From the NCBI GenBank assembly GCA_023426365.1, contig JAFAAW010000042.1, forward strand, positions 1 to 26,377: a stretch of DNA of 26,377 bases, given 5' to 3'. The position numbers were made by a program, and so were the translations under genes. The notes under the pieces were generated by a model that was not told where the DNA came from, searched no databases, and saw nothing but the letters and a program-made list of their open reading frames with translations. Origin of the DNA: Pseudomonadota bacterium. Lineage in GTDB: Bacteria > Pseudomonadota > Alphaproteobacteria > Rhodospirillales > Magnetospirillaceae. Numbering within the stretch: position 1 is the first letter of the stretch; each line of letters starts with the position of its first letter. Shown in pieces: positions 23,093-26,377 of the stretch.

Positions 23093-24531
23093 CGGGCACC
23101 TCGCACGGCCTTGACGGCCTCTTCCGCGTCGTTGAACGGCAGCACGACGCCGCCGATGGTTTGTCCGGTCTCGTGGCCCTTGCCGGCCACCACCACCACG
23201 TCGCCGGCCCGGGCCTGGGCCACGGCGGCGCCGATGGCGGCGGCGCGGTCGGCGATCTCGGCGGCGCCGGGGCAGGCGGCCAGGATGGCGCGGCGGATCA
23301 GGGCCGGGTCCTCGCCGCGCGGATTGTCGTCGGTGACGATGGCCAGGTCGGCCTGGGCGGCGGCGATGGCGCCCATCTGCGGGCGCTTGCCGGGGTCGCG
23401 GTCGCCGCCGCAGCCGAACACCACGATCAACCGGCCGCTGGCATGGGGGCGCAGCGCCGTCAGCACCGTCCCCAGGGCGTCGGGGGTGTGGGCGTAATCC
23501 ACGTAGACGGGCGCGCCGGCGGCGGTCCGGGCCACCTGTTGCAGGCGGCCGGGCACGCCGTCAAGCCCGCCCAGCGCCGCCACGGCGGCGTCCACGTCGG
23601 CGCCGCAGCCGATCACCAGCCCCAGCGCGGCCAGGGCGTTGGCGGCCTGGAAGGTGCCGGCCAGCGGCAGGCGGACGGTGTGGATGCGGCCCAGCAGCTC
23701 CAGCGTCAGGTGCTGGCCCTGCGGCTCGGGGCGGCATTCCGCCAGCCGCAGCTCGGCGCCCTGGCGGCCATAGCGCAGCAGGCGCTGGCCCCGGCGGCGG
23801 GCGACGGCTTCGATCTCGCCGGCCATGTCGCTGTCGGCATTGATCACCGCCGCGCCGTCGGCCGGCAGCACCTCGGCGAACAGGCGCAGCTTGGCGGCCG
23901 CATAGGCTTCCATGTCGGCGTGATAGTCCAGGTGGTCGCGGGTCAGGTTGGTGAAGGCGGCGGCCTTCAGCGCCACGCCGTCCAGGCGGTACTGGTCCAG
24001 GCCGTGGCTGGACGCCTCCATGGCGGCGTGGGTGATGCCGGCGGCGGCCAGTTCGGCCAGCGCTCCATGCAGGTCCACCGGATCGGGCGTGGTCAGGCTG
24101 GCGCGCGCCGGCCAGCCCTCGGCCTGGATGCCCAAGGTGCCCAGGCTGGCGGCCTTGTGGCCCAGCGCCGCCCACAACTGGCGGGCAAAGGAAACGGTCG
24201 AGGTCTTGCCGTTGGTGCCGGTGACGGCGGCCATGACCGCCGGCTGCGCGGCATGAAAGGCGGCCGCCGCGCGGGCAAAGGCCAGGCGGGCATTGGCGAC
24301 GCAGACCATGGGCACCGCGCCCGTGTCAATTTTGGTGCCCTCGGGCGCCAGGATGGCGGCGGCGCCCTGCGCGACGGCCTGGGCGATGAACGAGCGGCCA
24401 TCCGCCTTCGCGCCCGGCAGGGCGGCGAACAGCATGCCGGGCGCGACCTTCCGCGAATCGCAGGTCAGGCCTGCGATCTCGGGATTGGCGGCCACGGCGA
24501 CGCCGGGCAGAAGGTCAGTCAACCGCGCCAA
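23089..24531 (-). CDS. murE: UDP-MurNAc-L-Ala-D-Glu--meso-DAP ligase MurE
   Basis: MurE adds the third peptide residue; the DNPR motif at 401-404 (TDDNPRGEDP) predicts meso-diaminopimelate. The 480 residues also show CDSRKVAPGMLFAAL near 24-38, the P-loop GTNGKTS at 105-111, TTPDP, EASSHGLDQYR, TNLTRDHLDYH and the Lys213 expected to be carbamylated (AAKLRLF). The start is TTG 24531, with GGAG eight bases upstream, giving a 17-base overlap with ftsI; a second TTG at 24522 is an alternative that would trim three residues. The gene is coupled to murF by ATGA. Confidence 0.96.
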   Translation of the reverse strand: MARLTDLLPGVAVAANPEIAGLTCDSRKVAPGMLFAALPGAKADGRSFIAQAVAQGAAAILAPEGTKIDTGAVPMVCVANARLAFARAAAAFHAAQPAVMAAVTGTNGKTSTVSFARQLWAALGHKAASLGTLGIQAEGWPARASLTTPDPVDLHGALAELAAAGITHAAMEASSHGLDQYRLDGVALKAAAFTNLTRDHLDYHADMEAYAAAKLRLFAEVLPADGAAVINADSDMAGEIEAVARRRGQRLLRYGRQGAELRLAECRPEPQGQHLTLELLGRIHTVRLPLAGTFQAANALAALGLVIGCGADVDAAVAALGGLDGVPGRLQQVARTAAGAPVYVDYAHTPDALGTVLTALRPHASGRLIVVFGCGGDRDPGKRPQMGAIAAAQADLAIVTDDNPRGEDPALIRRAILAACPGAAEIADRAAAIGAAVAQARAGDVVVVAGKGHETGQTIGGVVLPFNDAEEAVKAVRGAR

Positions 24532-26272
24532 GATCTTTGCTCCCGGTTCCAGCGACGAAGCCCTTTACGCCCTGGGACGGCACCGGCGGCACCGTCTTGG
24601 GCAGCAATCCCATCAGCGGGGCGACCTGGGCGATGATGCGCCCGGCCACCGGCGTCGCGTTCCAGCCGGCGGTGATGAAGCCCCAGGTTTCCTTGGTGCC
24701 CTGCGGCTCGTCGATGCTGACCAGCACGACGTAGCGCGGGTTGTCCATGGGGAAGGCCCCGACGAAGGAGGACAATACCGCCTTCTTCTTGTAGGAACCG
24801 TTTACGGCCTTCTCGGCGGTGCCGGTTTTGCCGCCGACCTCGTAGCCCGCCACGTTGGCCTTCTTGCCGGTGCCGTCGGTGACCACCATGCGCATCAACT
24901 GGCGCATCTGGTCCGACGTGCGCTGCTTGATCACCCGCTCGCCAGGGATCGGCTGGGCTTCCGACCGCGCCAGCAGGGTGACGGGGTGGAAGAAGCCGCC
25001 GTTGACCAGGGCGGCGGTGCCCTGGACCAGTTGCAGCGCGGTGACGGACAGGCCATGGCCATACGAGATGGTCACGGTGTTGATCTCGCGCCACGGATTG
25101 GGCACCAGCGGGCCGCCCACCTCGGGCAGCTCGATGCTGGGCGTGTTCAGCATGCCCAGCTTGGCCATGAAGCTGCGCTGCCCTTCGGTGCCCACGTCCA
25201 GCGCCATGCGCGCCGAACCCACGTTGGACGAATGGATCAGCACTTCCGCGACGCTGGCCCAGCGCTTGAGCGGGTGATCGTCGTGGATGGTGTGGCCGGC
25301 GAACACCAGCGGCTTGGTGCAGTCCACCGTGGTGTTGCTGTTGAAGCGGCCCGAATCGATCGCCAGCGCCGTGTTGAACAGCTTCATGGTCGAGCCCATT
25401 TCGTACGCGCCCTTGGTGGCGCGGTTGAACAGGGCCTCGCTTTGGCCGGCGGGCGGATCGTTGGGGTCGTAATCGGGCAGCGACACCATGGCGACCATCT
25501 CGCCGGTGTGGATGTCCAGCACCATGCCCAGCGCGCCCAGGGCGCGGAATTCCTCGACCGCGCGCATCAGCTCGTTGCGCACCACGGTTTGGGCGCGGAT
25601 GTCGATGGACAGGCGCAACGGCTCGCTGCTGCCGCGCAGCGCCTGGTCGAAGCGCTTTTCGATGCCGGCGATGCCCTTGTTGTCGATGTCGGTCATGCCG
25701 ACGATATGGGCCGCCAGATTGCCGTGCGGATAGACCCGACGTTCGCCCTTCTCGAAGTAGAGACCGGGGATGCCCAAGGCGTTGACGTCGTATTGCTGAC
25801 GCGGCGTGAGGTTGCGGCGCAGCCACACGAAGGTCTTGCCGCTGGCCAGCTTGGCCTGGACGTCCGTCCGGTTCAGGTCGGGCAGCACCAAGGTCAGCTT
25901 GGCGGCGGCCTCGTCCGGGTCGAGGATTTCGTTGGCCTTGGCGTACAGCGACACCGTGGGCAGGCTGGTGGCCAGCACGACGCCCGAGCGGTCGGTGATG
26001 TCCGCGCGCTCCATCTCCAGTTCTTCGGTGCGGGCGGTGGGCAGGCTGCGCGGCTTGGCCGGATTGGAATCCAGCACGGCCACGTCGATCATGCGGATGG
26101 TGATGACCGCGAAGACGGCGATGAAGGCCAGGGAGGTGGCAGCCAGACGCGCCCGTCCGGTTTCAAGCGCCCGCTTGCGCACCCCGTCCAGACGCACGGC
26201 GGCCGGGGTGTTGCCAAGATCTTCGCCGGCATGGAAGCCGGGATTGCGGGGCCTGGGCGCGAAGAGGCTCAC
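24515..26272 (-). CDS. ftsI: septal transpeptidase FtsI (penicillin-binding protein 3)
   Basis: FtsI is the class B PBP that cross-links septal peptidoglycan with FtsW; it is the target of several beta-lactams. In 585 residues there is a short cytosolic tail, one membrane span (about 43-66) and a dimerisation/pedestal domain (about 85-230) with DITDRSGVVLATS. The transpeptidase domain has Ser294-Thr-Met-Lys297, Ser348-Ser-Asn350 and Lys482-Thr-Gly484. The start is GTG 26272, with GGGGAGG about four bases upstream, overlapping the upstream stop as GTGA. The 3' end overlaps the murE start. Confidence 0.97.
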   Translation of the reverse strand: MSLFAPRPRNPGFHAGEDLGNTPAAVRLDGVRKRALETGRARLAATSLAFIAVFAVITIRMIDVAVLDSNPAKPRSLPTARTEELEMERADITDRSGVVLATSLPTVSLYAKANEILDPDEAAAKLTLVLPDLNRTDVQAKLASGKTFVWLRRNLTPRQQYDVNALGIPGLYFEKGERRVYPHGNLAAHIVGMTDIDNKGIAGIEKRFDQALRGSSEPLRLSIDIRAQTVVRNELMRAVEEFRALGALGMVLDIHTGEMVAMVSLPDYDPNDPPAGQSEALFNRATKGAYEMGSTMKLFNTALAIDSGRFNSNTTVDCTKPLVFAGHTIHDDHPLKRWASVAEVLIHSSNVGSARMALDVGTEGQRSFMAKLGMLNTPSIELPEVGGPLVPNPWREINTVTISYGHGLSVTALQLVQGTAALVNGGFFHPVTLLARSEAQPIPGERVIKQRTSDQMRQLMRMVVTDGTGKKANVAGYEVGGKTGTAEKAVNGSYKKKAVLSSFVGAFPMDNPRYVVLVSIDEPQGTKETWGFITAGWNATPVAGRIIAQVAPLMGLLPKTVPPVPSQGVKGFVAGTGSKDLGAVD

Positions 26273-26377
26273 CGAACCTCCCCGGGCAGGGCCGGCGTCG
26301 AGGCGAGCGCGGGCGATTGGACGACGATGCTGCGGCCGGGGGTGACGCCGCGCGGCGCCGCGGCGGCGGGCTGCGGC
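26269..26377 (-). CDS. ftsL: C-terminal end of an upstream gene, probably ftsL
   Basis: Only the last 35 codons and a TGA stop are inside the window. The frame is open from the window edge and its stop overlaps the ftsI GTG start as GTGA, the normal coupling in this cluster. The residues are Pro/Ala-rich (TPGRSIVVQSPALASTP) and carry no diagnostic motif. ftsL lies at this position, between rsmH and ftsI, in most alphaproteobacteria, so the name rests on position alone. Confidence 0.5.
   Translation of the reverse strand, partial: PQPAAAAPRGVTPGRSIVVQSPALASTPALPGEVR

Noticed and set aside
1..26377. Search for defence systems, mobile elements, CRISPR arrays, tRNA or rRNA genes.
   Set aside because: No repeat arrays, transposase or phage-like proteins, terminal inverted repeats or RNA-gene structures were seen; coding space is filled by core genes in uniform composition.

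Overview
The window is a chromosomal, housekeeping stretch from a high-GC (roughly two-thirds G+C or more by eye) Gram-negative alphaproteobacterium. FtsZ ends in the alphaproteobacterial-type tail DLDIPAFLRRQAN, the division and cell-wall (dcw) genes run directly into lpxC, bamD and recN, and DUF2189 and DUF420 membrane proteins sit beside them. Overall protein style suggests Rhodospirillales, perhaps a Magnetospirillum-like genus. The genus is inference from recall; the class is fairly safe. I see no phage, transposon, CRISPR, tRNA or rRNA, and no gene-free gap over about 240 bases.

Layout. (1) 1-1436, minus: guaA, whose 3' end lies outside the window. (2) 1596-3182, plus: a small lipoprotein of unknown function and a ZntB/CorA-type metal transporter. 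(3) 3187-4627, minus: a three-gene set with a 46-residue single-span protein, a four-span DUF420 protein and a CyoE/CtaB-family heme o synthase, which looks like a cytochrome-oxidase assembly or heme-modification operon. (4) 4848-5645, plus: a DUF2189 membrane protein, convergent with (5) recN and bamD (5679-8166, minus). (6) 8361-9368, minus: lpxC, with its own strong intrinsic terminator. (7) 9610-26377, minus: an almost unbroken dcw cluster, transcribed as (ftsL end)-ftsI-murE-murF-mraY-murD-ftsW-murG-murC-murB-ddl-ftsQ-ftsA-ftsZ.

Working together, MurB to MurF and Ddl build the cytoplasmic UDP-MurNAc-pentapeptide (meso-DAP type, from the DNPR motif of MurE). MraY and MurG make lipid I and lipid II. 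FtsW and FtsI polymerise and cross-link septal peptidoglycan. FtsQ, FtsL, FtsA and FtsZ form the divisome and Z ring. LpxC commits precursor to lipid A and BamD helps insert outer-membrane proteins, so the block covers all envelope layers. Most junctions are short or overlapping (ATGA, TGATG, GTGA), which implies translational coupling. The clear breaks are the ftsQ-ftsA and ftsA-ftsZ spacers and the hairpins after ftsZ and lpxC.

The most unusual local structure is at murD-ftsW. The first 13 codons of ftsW are duplicated 107 bases upstream with one synonymous change. This creates a 36-codon mini-ORF that overlaps the murD stop and the real ftsW start, each by ATGA. I found no convincing undescribed multi-gene system; other points of interest are the heme-related operon, the long FtsZ linker, and several spacers and hairpins.
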